64,000 bases of DNA, taken from the NCBI GenBank assembly GCA_033085395.1, contig JANQBS010000162.1, positions 28,347 through 92,346 on the forward strand, given 5' to 3'. Origin of the DNA: Xanthoparmelia taractica (taxonomy: Eukaryota; Ascomycota; Lecanoromycetes; Lecanorales; Parmeliaceae). How positions within the stretch are numbered: position 1 is the first letter of the stretch; each line of letters opens with the position of its first letter. The position numbers and the translations under genes are program-made. Below are positions 1 through 12,100 of the stretch, one piece after another. The notes under the pieces were generated by a model. That model was not told the DNA's origin. It searched no databases and saw only the letters and a program-made list of their open reading frames with translations.

Positions 1-664
1 TGGTACTTAGACTGAAACGGGGACCCACACGGCAACTACGACGGTCCGTTAGCGAAAGAATTCGCGACCGAAATTAGCCCATGGAAGGATTTCCCGAGTG
101 ACCCAAGATGCCTCTCGGACTGGCCCTCATGGTAAAGTGCGATAAGCATGATATTATTCAGTAGCCGCGTTGTTTCGCGTGGTTTGCAGTGGTGGGGGCG
201 GGATTTTTGCTGAGCTTCTCATTTGCCGATTGGGCCGTTGATGGAATCGAAGACGTCAACCGACATGGGTAGCTTACACTGTGATTTTGTTGACAAAAGT
301 AAGGTAAGTAGGACACAGCACTCTACAGCACCTTCTCCTGCTTGTTGCAATAGCCCTCTCATCGATCAAAGCCAGGTAAGCAATAGATGATCCTACTGGC
401 ATAATAAGGTAGACACGGTGGAACCCACGGATTTTTCGGTCTCTATGGCTAGCCTCTGTCCGGTTAGCTGCTCACAAAACTTGGCTAACAGCTGGATAGG
501 CACCCTGAGGCGGAGGATCTCGCATGCCGGAATTGATGGTTCACATGACTTCTACTGACCGTCTGGACCAGCCGTCTATAAACTAGACCTGTCCATATTG
601 ACCTTGCCTTCGAGTCATCGCTTGTTGACCGCTGCCGCCCAACCATTTACCATACGCCACCATA
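1..664. other. Intergenic region upstream of the trichodiene synthase gene
   Basis: No supportable coding region was found here. The stretch should carry the promoter of the downstream gene. I looked for the Tri6 binding motif (YNAGGCC) known from Fusarium TRI promoters and saw no convincing match, so control by a Tri6-like factor is not supported by this stretch alone. Confidence 0.6.
575..582 (+). promoter_or_regulatory. TATA-like box of the trichodiene synthase gene
   Basis: TCTATAAA lies about 85 nt upstream of the ATG at 665. It is the only good TATA-like element near the start. The start codon sits in a favourable fungal context (CACCATAATGG). Confidence 0.5.
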
Positions 665-1923
665 ATGGCCGAGAAGGCTTTTCCAACTGAGTTCTACCTC
701 GAAAGTATGGTGCACTTTCTCGACACCATCAGCTACAACGACACCAACTACAAGCATGAAGAGCGCGTGCGGAACCTACACTATGCATACTCCAAAGCGG
801 TAGCGCACTTTGCACAACCAGTCCAGCAGCGCCTGCTCAAGGTAAGCGCTAAGAAAGTCCAAGCCTCGCTGCAAACCATTGTGGCCATGGTCGTCTACAG
901 TTGGGTCAGGCTCTCGCCCGAGGTCATGGCGGACCTGAGCATCCACCTCACCTACATGGCCATCTTGGACGACGGCGAGGACGACCCAGAGGCCAGCATG
1001 ACTACTTTCTACGAAGACCTTCTGGAGGGCCGGCCTCAGCAGGACCCGTGGTGGCGAATGGTGAACGATCAGTTTCCCGCCGTCCTTAGGCACTACGGCC
1101 CGTTCTGCTCACTGAATCTCGTGCGTAGCACTATTGACTGTAAGCTTCCACGGAACCCTGTTCGATAAGTTCAATGGAACTAATTCTCATTACAGTCTTC
1201 CAAGGCTGCTGGATTGAGCAATACAACTTCTTCGGCTACCCGGGCTCCTACGAATACCCGACGTTTCTACGTCGCCTCAATGGGCTGGGTCACTTCATGG
1301 GCGCCTGCATGTTCCCCAGTGCACAATTCGACGAAAAGAAGCTCTTCACCGAAATCACGTCGGTAATCGCCCATATAGAGCATTGGATGGTCTTTGTCAA
1401 CGACCTCATGTCCTTCTACAAGGAGTTCGACGAGCCACGCGACCAGACCTCCTTGGTCAACAACTACGCCCGCTGCGACGGCACCACCCTCGACGAGGCC
1501 CTCAACAAGCTAACGCGCGACTGCATCGTGAAGTCGCAGCAGATCGTCGCAGTTTTCAAGGACAAAGACCCCAAGCTCGCCGATACCGTCTTCTCTTTTT
1601 GCCAGGGCTTCGTGACGTGGCACTTGTGCGACTCGCGCTATCGCCTCAAGGAGCTTTGGGATTGCGCCGGAAATGGTCCGGCCGGCCTTGCGTTCCGCCA
1701 CTATCAGCAATCTGCCGCACAAGTCGGCGCCGTGGACCCCAAGGAGTGGGCCTTTCCGCTCGTCAAGGACTTGGCCGAAAAGCAGACCGTAGTATCAGCG
1801 ACATTTGAAGGCCTTACTGGACGTGTCGAGCAGTCTTCGGAGTTTGCGGCTGGGAGTTCTGCTTGGTCGTTGGATAGTTTCCGTCATTATCTCACTAAGG
1901 TGTTGCGAGATTGGCATAGCTAG
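665..1923 (+). CDS. TRI5: Trichodiene synthase (terpene cyclase), two exons
   Basis: This enzyme cyclises farnesyl diphosphate to trichodiene, the first committed step of trichothecene biosynthesis. Exons are 665-1139 and 1196-1923. The 56-nt GT-AG intron (1140-1195) joins in phase and gives 400 residues, slightly longer than the roughly 375-390 usual in the family. The aspartate-rich metal-binding motif is LDDGEDDP (D102, D103). The second metal-binding motif is NDLMSFYKE, with N227, S231 and E235 present. The regions GPFCSLNL and GCWIEQYNF are also typical. All key catalytic residues I can check are intact and there is no internal stop. The spacer of the first motif (Gly-Glu between the Asp pairs) looks like a local variant. 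No other TRI gene (P450, acetyltransferase, regulator) is visible to the right; the cluster, if any, would lie beyond the left edge. A related non-trichodiene sesquiterpene cyclase is the main alternative. Confidence 0.93.
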
Positions 1924-2705
1924 CACGATGAGTTTCCGAATATCTAACTCTATGCTCATTATAGAACCTTCCTTATTTGTCCTGCTTATCTTCTTGCCAA
2001 TTGTGGCAAGTTGGTACGGAAGTATGTGTGGGACAGGTGGTTTGTGAGTTTCGTTTCGATGTCAAAGGAAGAAGGAATCTAGAGTTCTATACTCGCTAGT
2101 GTGAGTCATATACTTCCAAGTTGTGCTCTAGTGGTCTGAGCCATGTCATACATGCCCTGCACCTCTGCTCCTCCCATGCCAGCATCCGACACCAATCAAG
2201 GCGCTCTTATTTATGCAGCCGGCAAGACAAGCCAGAGTGATTATCCGAGTAATGTCCGGAGTACATGCGGAAGATGAAGTTCAACAGTACAGGGTACTTC
2301 TGGAAGAGAGAGGCTGCATGCATTTACCGTGAGTACGGGCTGAGGTAGGTTAATCAGCAGCAGTGCTCCACAAACAAATTAGAATACACGTACAATATAT
2401 GCACTACTACCACCACCGGCATCTGTACCACGTCTATATATGCTATGATCTTCCAAGCGCCTTTGAGGAAGAACAATCTCTGCCTGACAACGAACATCAA
2501 TTTTATCCTAGATTGCTCCTCAGGCCCGGTGAAGTCTACGGCTCACTCGTAAAAAGAGACTCAACCAAAAGTGAGAGAGAAGTTGAAGAATGAAGTCACT
2601 GTATTCTGCATTATTGCCTGCACCCTAGGCTAGAGCTCATTGCCAACGACAAACTACCAAAATAGCCACATGAAACATACCTCCCCTAAAATTCGCAACG
2701 TTTAG
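1924..2705. other. Intergenic, nothing recognised
   Basis: Short open frames exist but none shows a recognisable domain, a convincing start context or an intron pattern. This is the 3' region of the synthase gene and spacer. Confidence 0.5.
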
Positions 2706-3200
2706 ATGGCATTCCTCTCCCGCCGACTCGCACACACAACCCAGCGCCTTGCCATGGGCACAAGGCAGTGGATCGGCATCAAGCACAAGAACGCCAATGG
2801 CCAATATGACAGCTAGTTGGACACTACCCTCCGCCTCGGTGTATCAGGGCTATCCCTCATGCGCCTAAGCAATCAGCCGGCCGCCGCCCTGGTCCATCTC
2901 CGCTTCTCGCACCCGGAAGTCGCCTCCATCGCCGTCTGGCAAGAGATTAAGCCCACCCCGCCGCTTATCCAGTACACGCTGCCTACCGACGGCGCCGCAG
3001 CGCTAATGTGGGCGCGCAGCTGCATCTCTGTGCGGACCAGTCTTCTAAACGGATTTGCTGTGCGATCGGAGCTAGGGAGGGAGAGACGAGCCGCTGCGCC
3101 CGAGTCGAAGCGATTAGTGAGTGTATTCTCAGATAATCCAGTTCGTATCCATCTTTTTCTACTTCTCAACCTATCTGTTCTGGACTCTAGATCTCCTTAG
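2706..3200 (+). pseudogene. Unclassified coding-like stretch with an in-frame stop
   Basis: From the ATG at 2706 one frame runs for 36 codons (RRLAHTTQRLAMGTRQWIG...), hits TAG at 2814-2816, then stays open in the same frame to about 3198. Past a possible GTGAGT donor near 3117, more codon-like sequence (FVSDGLVDCYVPGG) follows after 3200. The base composition is G+C-rich compared with its surroundings. I do not recognise the family. It may be a decayed gene interrupted by one nonsense change, or not a gene. Confidence 0.25.
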
Positions 3201-3677
3201 GTCTTCGTAAGCGACGGCCTGGTAGACTGCTACGTTCCTGGCGGAGTATTCGCCCCAAGCGGCAAGAAGGTGCTGACTGTCCAACACTGCGTCTTCATGT
3301 TATATACTTACTTGCCAGAGATGTCAGTATTACCACTTCATGGCCTACTAGGTCCGAGAGGTTTCTCGTAGGGTACATGGCTGGCTTACCAAGGAATCTA
3401 TGTAGATTGGTCTGCATGGAGAGCTTCAAAGGCCCTACGGCTTGGTCTATCACTTTCAACGACGAATATATAGCACCGAAAACGTTATGGCGTTCTTGGG
3501 CTATATCGCAGATTCCATGTTGATGTTTGCACGGGGGAGCCAGTGGGCTTTGGATCTTGGTTCTAGAATAGGGAAGGGGATAGTTATAAAGAGAAGCTTA
3601 AAGAAGCAGGATAGATTTACATGTCTGAGATTTGAAGAAGGATAAGGGGCCTACAAATTATCAAACACTATGCTTCT
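3201..3677. other. Intergenic, nothing supportable
   Basis: A 67-codon open frame at 3442-3645 has no recognisable motif and I do not accept it as a gene. Confidence 0.45.
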
Positions 3678-5028
3678 TCAAGGTCTTTCCCCCTTGCGCT
3701 CCAGCCTCTTAGTCAGTGATTCCCTTTTCAACGCCGCAGTCTGGGCAGCGCCCCGTGCCGCAGCCTGCTCCACATCATAAATGCTATCCATGACCACCTG
3801 GCTCTCCTTCGTTCGAGCGCCACAAATCCAATCAACGATGTTATGCATCTTGTGCCTCGATACCTTCAGCTTTGCTGGATCTTCCAATTGGCCTTGAACG
3901 TGTGATATGATTCGAAGAGCTCTTTCTTGCCATGATTGTTAGGCTTCCATTGCTGACTCTCGCACCAAGTGACCCAGATCTTTGCAGTGCTGGTATCTCT
4001 CGTCATAGAGAAGACGTAGAACTCTTTTGTCTACGCCCAACACTTCCGCATTTGGCATTGAGTGAGACGGCGCGCATGGACGAGGGTGGTACCTCCGCGG
4101 ACAGCTTTGCTTTTCGGCCTCAAATGTGTGGGCTGAACGTCTTGGTATTGATGGTAGGATGGTGATTTCAGCGTGATGTCGTAGGTGAAGTCCGATTTCG
4201 GATTTCATCATGCCTGTTCTCCTTGACCATCTGTTTGCGCAAGAAAGGCCAGTCTGTAGCCTCACTAGCGGACTTCCAAGTGGGCAGTAGATCCTTCACA
4301 AACTACCTGTTCTTGGCAACGACGGCGCTATCCTCACCGAAGGGCGCAAACTATCTATGCGTCTTCCGAGTCCTTCTCGTTAGTCGAGCTTGTTATGGGG
4401 ACGATCATAGGTATAAGCTGCCACTTGATTTCTTCCTCTGGCAGAGTATAATTTTCTTTGGTGAATTTTGTGATCTCCTTCGCCGAGCTTGTCTTGATTG
4501 CCGACTTGCGTGCTCTAAGACGTTTTAAACCTTCTTTTCAAATCAGGTATACTTCGTCTAAGAAAGTTCGGGTGATCGATTGGCGTACCATTCTATGCTA
4601 GAGTCACACGACACTGCGGTTGCTGTAGGATAGTGAGATGTCGAGATGACGATTAGAGGAAAAGGATGAATAGCTAGGGGTGAAGGAATCGGCGGACATG
4701 CTGGACTCCTCTGAAGATTTGGGCGTATGAGGGAGCTGTAGCAACGTTAGCCATACTTTGCCGCAGGTGTTTTTCAGAGATCAGACCCACCCTCAGATCC
4801 AGCTAAGGTTTGACGTTTTGTTTGGGGTCGTATGCTCACACTTATCTCCTGCAACGGTAATTGGCTTAATTCTTCGCCTCTTGCAATAGTAGTACCCTGC
4901 GCTCCACTCCATGACCGATCACGTATCCTTCGCTTCACAGATACAGTCGTCTCGGGCTCCTCTAAGCATTGACGCTTCTTTGTATTTTTCGGAGATGCTG
5001 TGAGCGTTTTATAGTGACTGCCGACCAC
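3678..5028 (-). pseudogene. Decayed fungal hypothetical protein gene
   Basis: On the minus strand, peptide-like segments follow one another in changing frames. A basic segment (KNTKKRQCLEEPETTVSVKR) lies near 4970-4900 and FVKDLLPTWKSASEATDWPF near 4290. FYVFSMTRDTSTAKIWVTWC lies near 4020, and the terminal HKMHNIVDWICGARTKES near 3850. The order, with a basic N-terminus, a beta-rich middle and a helical end, weakly resembles the fungal hypothetical family now called DUF7924. Several frameshifts and stops separate the parts. The family call is a guess; the decayed state is better supported. Confidence 0.35.
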
Positions 5029-5146
5029 TTCAAGTCTCCATTTGTGATACCCTTAACCTTGCAGTATTCGGGGCTCGATAAGTTGTAACCAATTGGGCCC
5101 GTATATCAATACCAAATGACATGATTCCAACCATACAGACATCTTT

Positions 5147-7220
5147 CTAGTCGACCTCGAGGAGCTGCGGAACACCGAGGCCAATTATTACCATTGTGGC
5201 AAGAAATGTGAAAGGGATGAACGCATTCTGTAAATCGGTTCTGTTAATGAATACCAACCAGAGTATCACGAAGACAAGGCCAAGGAATGTCAGAGATGCG
5301 ATCCAAGCTAGGATCTTCCAAAGCGAAAACCTCGGCAGCGCATGCATGCCCCAATCGTCTGAGCTCGTGCTATTGGCACAACCATTCCTGATCCGCTTGG
5401 GAACCATGTTCAGCGTTGTTGTTCTACCTCTGCCCCCCCGGGGCTGATGAATACCAGCGATGAGCTCGCTCGCCGCAATTTTCATGTGGACTTCCTCCGG
5501 TGTCAGGCGTGAGATTTCGTAAGAAGTGGAAGAGGATGGAGGCAGGCCGATCTGTACCCTGATGATATTGTCACGCCCGGTAGAAGTCCTTGCAAACTTG
5601 ATGAATTCAATTCCCAAACAGCTTTTCCACGAAAAGATCCTTCCTTTCCATGCGCGAACCCTGTTGTACTCCTTGATCAAGAGTTCACACAGGGATTTGT
5701 CGTCACGTATGTCAGGATGCTCTCGCAAAGAGCAGAGCTTTGTGCTTCGGGGCTCTGACCACGCCCTGTCTACACACCAATAGATCTCTTTGTAAGAACT
5801 CTGTAGAGGACCACCGGCCACCATTACTCCGGGCCTTTCTGGGCTCTGGGAACCTGAATGCACCGGAGACAGTGGATTTTCATTCGTTGACAAGTTCATA
5901 TTTACAACAAATGGAGAGGAGGCCTGCCGATCTGGAGCCATATGCGAGACAGACTCAGGAGGGTTGGATTGATGAGGATGTAAGGCTGCTACCGCAATAT
6001 CTGAAACAGGTTGACATCTGTCCTTGTACGCTTGCGCTTGTGCGTCTGGAACATCAATGTACAGCTTTTTGTTGGACCAGTACCATGAAATTCTCGAATT
6101 GGCTTGGGAACACGATCGATTGCCGTGCTTGAATGGTCGCCAATCCACCGGATGACCAACTCTTTCCTCGATCATTTGCTTACACCGGTCAACAAAAGGA
6201 GGACGAAGAACTAAATTAGACGATGTAAAGTTTAGATATCTCGCTCCGTCAAAATAAGTACAGAGACTGAAGCTCTTGAATGTCTGTGCTACTTGACCTG
6301 ATGATGGTCGCTTGGAACTCTTATCAAGCATTGATCGCAGTAGAGCATGCATCTCCTGTGCTCTAAGATCTTTGGCTGCTAAGCGCGATAGCCATTGCAG
6401 CACTTCAACTTTGATTTTTTCGCCATCATCAAATCGGGAGTCACTAAGGCCATCCGAAGTCAGCTCTTCAACAGTGGTTGTAATGAACCTGCGGAAGTGG
6501 ATTGTGCTGTGGAGACCCTCAATCAAGAATGTCAGCATTTCAATGAAAACGGATCCCAATTTCCAAACATCACCTCCCATGAGTTGTTCAGCGCTCAATT
6601 TATGGCTCATTTGGATAGGCTCAGTACGTGAATGGAAGTCTTGGTCTTCTTGAAAAGCATTCCGAATCTCTGGTGCATCATATTGCCATGCTGACTGGGC
6701 TTCTTTTGATCCGAGCTGCCAAGTCAATCTAGTCTTGAGGTCGACAGCCAAGCCAAAGTCCGTAAGCTTGGCTGTTATGGCTGGAGGGCTCCCGTAGGGT
6801 CCATAGAGCAGCACATTCGACGGCTTGATATCTGAATGGACGATTTGACACTTTTCGTGAAGATGGGCCAAAGCGCTCCCTAGGCCTTCAAACTCCGACC
6901 ACAGACTTTTAGCTGCTGTCGAATAAAGTTCGTCTGATAGGCGATGATGGTAGATAATGGCGTTCCAGAGTCTTTCCAGAGTCCAGATCTGACTTTGGCA
7001 CCCGATTATTGAAGAGCTCATCCTTTTCCTCGGCGGAAAGAGGACGCCGGAGTGATATCATAAAGTGATCACCGGCCTGCTTGACGTGAAATTCGCCTTC
7101 CCCGAAAGTACGACGAAGGAATGTGATAATGTCTTCACTCCTGAGGCAGTATGTGGGAACGGCTTCCATATATTTCTCATCTTTCTTGCGATGCGATGCG
7201 CTGTGACGGCGTAAAGGCAT
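5147..7220 (-). CDS. Fungal protein kinase-like gene, frameshifted and lacking the kinase N-lobe
   Basis: The minus strand first encodes an N-terminal domain from the ATG at 7220 (YCLRSEDIITFLRRTFGEGEF...). About 80 codons later the frame must change, around 6962-6985, to enter a 624-codon frame ending at 5147. The second part has the kinase C-lobe: HSDIKPSNVLL (catalytic loop), DFGLA (Mg-binding) and YDAPE. After the C-lobe come a fungal C-terminal region (YWCVDRAWSEP, GRIFSWKSCLGIEFIKF) and two membrane segments at the very end (ILAWIASLTFLGLVFVILWL and the next helix). No glycine-rich loop and no conserved N-lobe lysine lie between the N-domain and the catalytic loop, so about 100 residues appear to be missing. 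The gene is therefore probably not an active kinase. A purely sequencing-derived frameshift cannot be excluded. Confidence 0.72.
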
Positions 7221-7411
7221 CGTACTTCAGCACTGCAAGATACTCCTCGATTCTTAGGGGAAAAGGGCTGAACAGAGCATCTTTGAACAGAATTGCCTCC
7301 GTCACTCAGATGTGGTCTGACCAAGGTCGGTTAGCGCTTATTAATAGAACGAGCTGCGCCGTCAAGCTGCGCCTTAGGTACGGTAGGTAGACCTTTCTAA
7401 CCCGAAGGGGT

Positions 7412-7990
7412 TTACGCGTGTTCCTGAGATTATACGATTTAGGGCTAGGTTCAGCAATGCTAATATCTCTTAAATCTCGATATTAGTATACTTCCTATTA
7501 CGATTTAATTAAGTTATATTAATATCTATTATCTAGCTTTTATTTTTACGCTAATTACTCGACGTTATTATTATAAAATATTTAATTATATAAACGTATA
7601 GCTGGTTATGTCTAGTCTTAACGCTCGCTTCTCCGTACTTAGCTAGCGTACAACCTACTTAGATAGTTAATAGTTTATCCACTACACTTATTATTAATTA
7701 TATTAGTAGTTAATTCTTAATATTAAACTAGCGATAAGTTTTATCTATACGTAATATTAATTATAGAATATTAATAAAATATTAACTTATTTAATAGAGT
7801 CGAGATATCTTACTATATTACTAAGTAAAAATCTTCTTTAAAATAATATACTTAATATAATAATATAACGTTTTAAGAGAGAAAGATAAAAATAATATAG
7901 TAATGAAAATAATGAAGATGTTGTAGTAGTATTACTATACGATAGTAATAAGAAGGGACGACGATCATAATGATAATAAAAATAATTAAA
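7412..7990. repeat. AT-rich RIP-like tract holding a diverged copy of the repeat at 60.7-61.5 kb
   Basis: The tract is dominated by A and T and lacks open frames. Its left edge (TTACGCGTGTTCC, 7412) and an inner block at about 7597-7710 (GCTCGCTTCTCCGTACTTAG and flanks) match 60688-60700 and 61368-61485. Differences are mostly C-to-T and G-to-A, as RIP would leave. Confidence 0.75.
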
Positions 7991-9173
7991 GTCTCAACAC
8001 GAGTCATCGGTCGAATCGCCGGTCTTTGCAGTGCCTCTGAGCCCAAGTTCGCTGAGGGCCAGAGTTTTATCGATGCTTCCAAACGATAAGAGTCGGCAAC
8101 TATCAGCCTTACCTGACGACCATCCGAATGCTTTGCGGTCTTTTTCGCGAGGTACTGCATTCCCAGGGCGAGGGACCTCGAGACTTTCTAGCTAAGCGAA
8201 CAACGGATTTTTGAAATTGTCAGAAGTCGATCGAAGCTGTCTCACTTTTCCAATTCATTAATACATGTACGCAGCATCATCAACAAGGGAAAGATGTGAC
8301 GCACTCGCAGCAACGGGACATTATATTCCTGAGCTTCAGCGGGGTGATCTTTGGCCGCCCACATATGTACTACCAGTTAACGATTTGACGACAATATTTC
8401 TCGCATCTCGGGAATATTCGTGGTTATTCTACCATGAATGCAATCGACAGCGATGAACGATACCAAAGATAATGAATTCTCCGTGTGACACTGTTGGCAA
8501 ATTTCGATAACGCGACCAGTATTGTGAAGTCTATAAAAGAGAAGTAAAGAGGGTCTACGACTTTCATGTGTGAGAAACAAGAAAGATTGATAAAGAGAGC
8601 TGCAACTGCCATGCAGGCAACCAACAAACGCACAATCAGAACACAGCTCTAGATGCGATGATGAGTGAGGGATTGTCTCCGAGGGAAGCGTAGTGAGAAA
8701 ACTTGGGTTCATCAAGGCAGGCAGGTAGACATAGCATTCGAATCGCCGCCCTCACTTATTTATCTATTCTCGGACACGAGTCCCCGCCGTACTCTTCCAA
8801 CCGCACGGCCAGCGATCAAGCCAGCCAGTAACCAATTAACATCCAAAAACGGCAAGACTTGAACACCCGCTTAATAACGTCATGTCAAGACTGCTCAAAC
8901 AAACGCAAAATGAAGCGAAAGCAAGCCGAGAATCCATAACGACTCCTAGGTAAAGACCGTATCCAACAGAGACAAAAACGAGAGACTAAATAGTGCAAAG
9001 AACCAAACCTTTACTCCCAAAACAAACTCGCAACATATACCAGACAATCTGACCTCCCAATCCTTCTTTTGTTGAATCTCAATCTTTCCAATGTATCCCT
9101 TCCGTCAATCACCCAACCCCTTCACCCCTCCTCCATCGCCCCATCCCTATCTCCATCACCATCACCATCCCCT
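7991..9173. other. Intergenic, nothing recognised
   Basis: Open frames up to about 110 codons occur on the minus strand (8377-8715), but they show no domain, no intron pattern and no conserved-looking motif. The last part is the 3' flank of the protease gene. Confidence 0.5.
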
Positions 9174-12100
9174 CTAAATATCCGCAAAGCCACTAACAAA
9201 ATCCTCCGCCAACAAACTCTCTGGATCCTCCTCCAACAACGCCTCCCTCTTTCCCTTCTTCGCCGCCACAGGTGGTTTCGGCTTCGGCTTCGGCGCAGGC
9301 GGCTTCGTCTGCTTCGCTGCTGATGACGCGGTCGGCTTAGCGAAACCCCCGGAGTGGGCGGGAGCGGGTTGCTGGGTTGTCGGATGGTGGGGCGGGACAG
9401 GGGGTTTGGGTTTGGCCGGGTCGTGGTGCTCTTCTTCCGGCTTAGGGTGTTGTTCTGGCTCCTGGTGTTCTGCTGTCGGATGATGGGGTGGGACAGGGGG
9501 GTTGGGTTTGGCCGGGTCGTGGTGTCCTTCTTCTGGCTTAGGGTGTTCTGGCTCGTGTTGTTCTATTGTTGGCTTGTGGGGCGGGACCGGGGGTTTGGGT
9601 TTGGACGGGTCATGGTGTTCTTCTGTTGGGCCAGGGTGTTCCGCTGGCTCGTGCTGTCCCGCTGTTGGCTTCGTTCTGGTGGGAAGGTTCGATGGTTTGG
9701 GCTTTACCGCTGGTACGGGCAGTTTCCCACGCGCTGTCGCACTCATTCCCGAGGGATTGCTGCTGGAGCTGGGATGTTCGGGCTCTTCTGAACTTCCAGT
9801 GTGATGCTGCTGCACGGTACCAGCGTGTTGCCCACCTCCACGAACGGCAGCTCCGCCGCGAGGGGGACCTCCATGACTGGAAGCTCCGCCGCGAGGAGGA
9901 CCGCCACCTCCACCTCCACCACGTGGAGGAGCTCCTACTCCCGGAGCCGCTCCACCACGTCCACCGCGTGTACCGCCGGCGGTACCTCCTCCTCTGTGTC
10001 CTCCAGGACCCCCGCCTCCTCCGTCGTGTCCATCCGCCCCAGGTTCAATGACCTTTCCAGTTTTAGGGTCCCAGTGTTTGACGTCTGGGTGAGGTGGCTC
10101 CAGCCCTTTCGAGTGTGCATCTAGATTCTGCCCGATCTTGGCGAGTTCATGATCTCTGTCTTTCTGTTCTTGATCCTTTCGCTTCAAAGCAAGTTCCTGC
10201 TCCTTTTGCTCCTGGTCTTTCAGTTTATCCTTGTGCGTAATAAGGGCACCTGCACTACTTGCGACAGAAGAGACAACGGAAGCACCGGCGGCAGTCCACG
10301 CTGCACCCGATGATATCGGTGGTGGAACGGGAGCTTGTCCACTCTGACTTGATTCATCGAGGCCCTCTTCCGTGCCAAAGGCGTCGAGGGTGGGTCCGAT
10401 ATTCGGTATCTCGAGCGATCTTACAATTTCGCTTGGTAGTTGTAGTACGACCTGCAAAGCAGCTTCGGCCAGCATGGCACGTTGAGCGAGGCCAGTGACA
10501 GCCACAGCACACTCGTCTTTTTGTTCTTGATATTCAGATTCTTGACCGTTGCCCAAGAGTATCGGTAGGCCGAACATAGTAGCATTGGAAAAGGCGTCGT
10601 TGTCCACTTGCGTGCCACGCTCGACTATTCCTGCCAAGGTGTCTTCAAGACCAGGATTTGCAGCCAACAAGGCTTCGGTCAGCGCATAAACTGGTCCATC
10701 GACAGGTGTGCTATCTTGCGTCGTCGCCTGGGTCGGAGAGGCGTCATCCTTGGAGCTATTAGTTGACGGAGAAGTAACTGTCACGCCAATTTTAGGCCTG
10801 ACCCCGCTGGCATTCTTGTAATAAGCCGATTCAATTTGAGCAGCTGGTGTTTCAGGTGCAGTCGGTGATTGCGGCGCACTTGTCGTTTGTTGAATTGCGT
10901 CTGCTGCTCCTTGAGATGCGTCTGTAGAAGTAATCGCGTTATTGACCGAAGCTATAGCAACCTTGGTGATAGATGGCTGCATGATGGACGACAGCATCGA
11001 ATCAGCTCGTTGTATGGTCGGCGCAAGAGGCTTGATGATTGTATGCATCTTGTCAAATACTTGATGCTGCTTGAGGACTTCCTTGTCGAGTCGCATTATA
11101 CCATGAAGAGCCATCTCAGCCAAGATGGCTCTGTCCTTCGCACCTGGCAAAGGAGTTGGATCGACAGGTGCACTTTCCGGGGCAGGGCTTGAAGGCTCGC
11201 TGTTAGAGTTCACAGCTGCTGCAGCTTGTGCGCCGACTGATCGGAGAGCTGAAGCCGCCATAGTTGCAATTGGCCCACCAATCGAACCAAGCTTAGGCAA
11301 TTCTTTATGCACTAAGGGGACAGTCACACTCAACCCAGTGGCAATATGGTCCATCAGACTCTCATTGTTTGAGTCGGCAATTATGTCAGCAGCGTCCATA
11401 CCATATTTCAAGATCCTGCCAGGGGGGGTTACTTCAGCAATCTTTTCACCCACTTTCAGAGCCGTGCCTTTATGCTTGATCACCGCCGAACCCACTTTCT
11501 TAGCGGTAGATTTGTGCCTGGCAATTGTGGTTAGAAGTGCTTCCGTGTTGGACTGACTGTCTTCGCTAGAATCCCAGAGAAAGCGTAACGCCTTGACGAG
11601 CCCTTCTGCACCGTTGCAAGCATCGCTCATGGCACTGACCATAGAAGGCTCTAGCAAAGCTTGGAGCTTGCCGAGAAGAACTTCCGAGTTATCAGGGGCA
11701 TGGACTGAAGAGTCGAGAAGTGAGTGGAGACCGTCAAACACGGACGTCGGTGAATCGAATAGAGACTCCGTGTCCGCAGCACTTGAATTTGTTTTGTCCC
11801 ACGCCGGTATGGAAACCACACGGAATGACTTGACCCGGCTTGGAACTTTAGTGGCAATGTTGAAAGCTGGATCAGGTTTCGCAACGAAAGAGTCCTTGTA
11901 GAGCTGAAAGACATTACCAAGAGGCCCAATGACCGAAGCACTGTTAGTACTTCCCCCAAGCACGTGGACTCCTATCGCTTCCAAGTTTTCCTTTACAATG
12001 ACTGGGGATCCTGAGTTTCCACCAAAGGTGTCAATCTCGTATTGAAGTAGTTTGTTGGAAGTTGCGAGATCAAATTGAGTGGGCAAGAACATCTCGTACA

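Noticed and set aside
7863..8160. 95-codon minus-strand frame at the edge of the AT-rich tract
   Set aside because: Its end is low-complexity Ile/Tyr/Phe sequence produced by the AT-rich repeat.
9354..10124. Long open frames on the plus strand opposite the protease tail
   Set aside because: They are antisense shadows of the Gly/Pro/His-rich repeat region; composition alone keeps them open.
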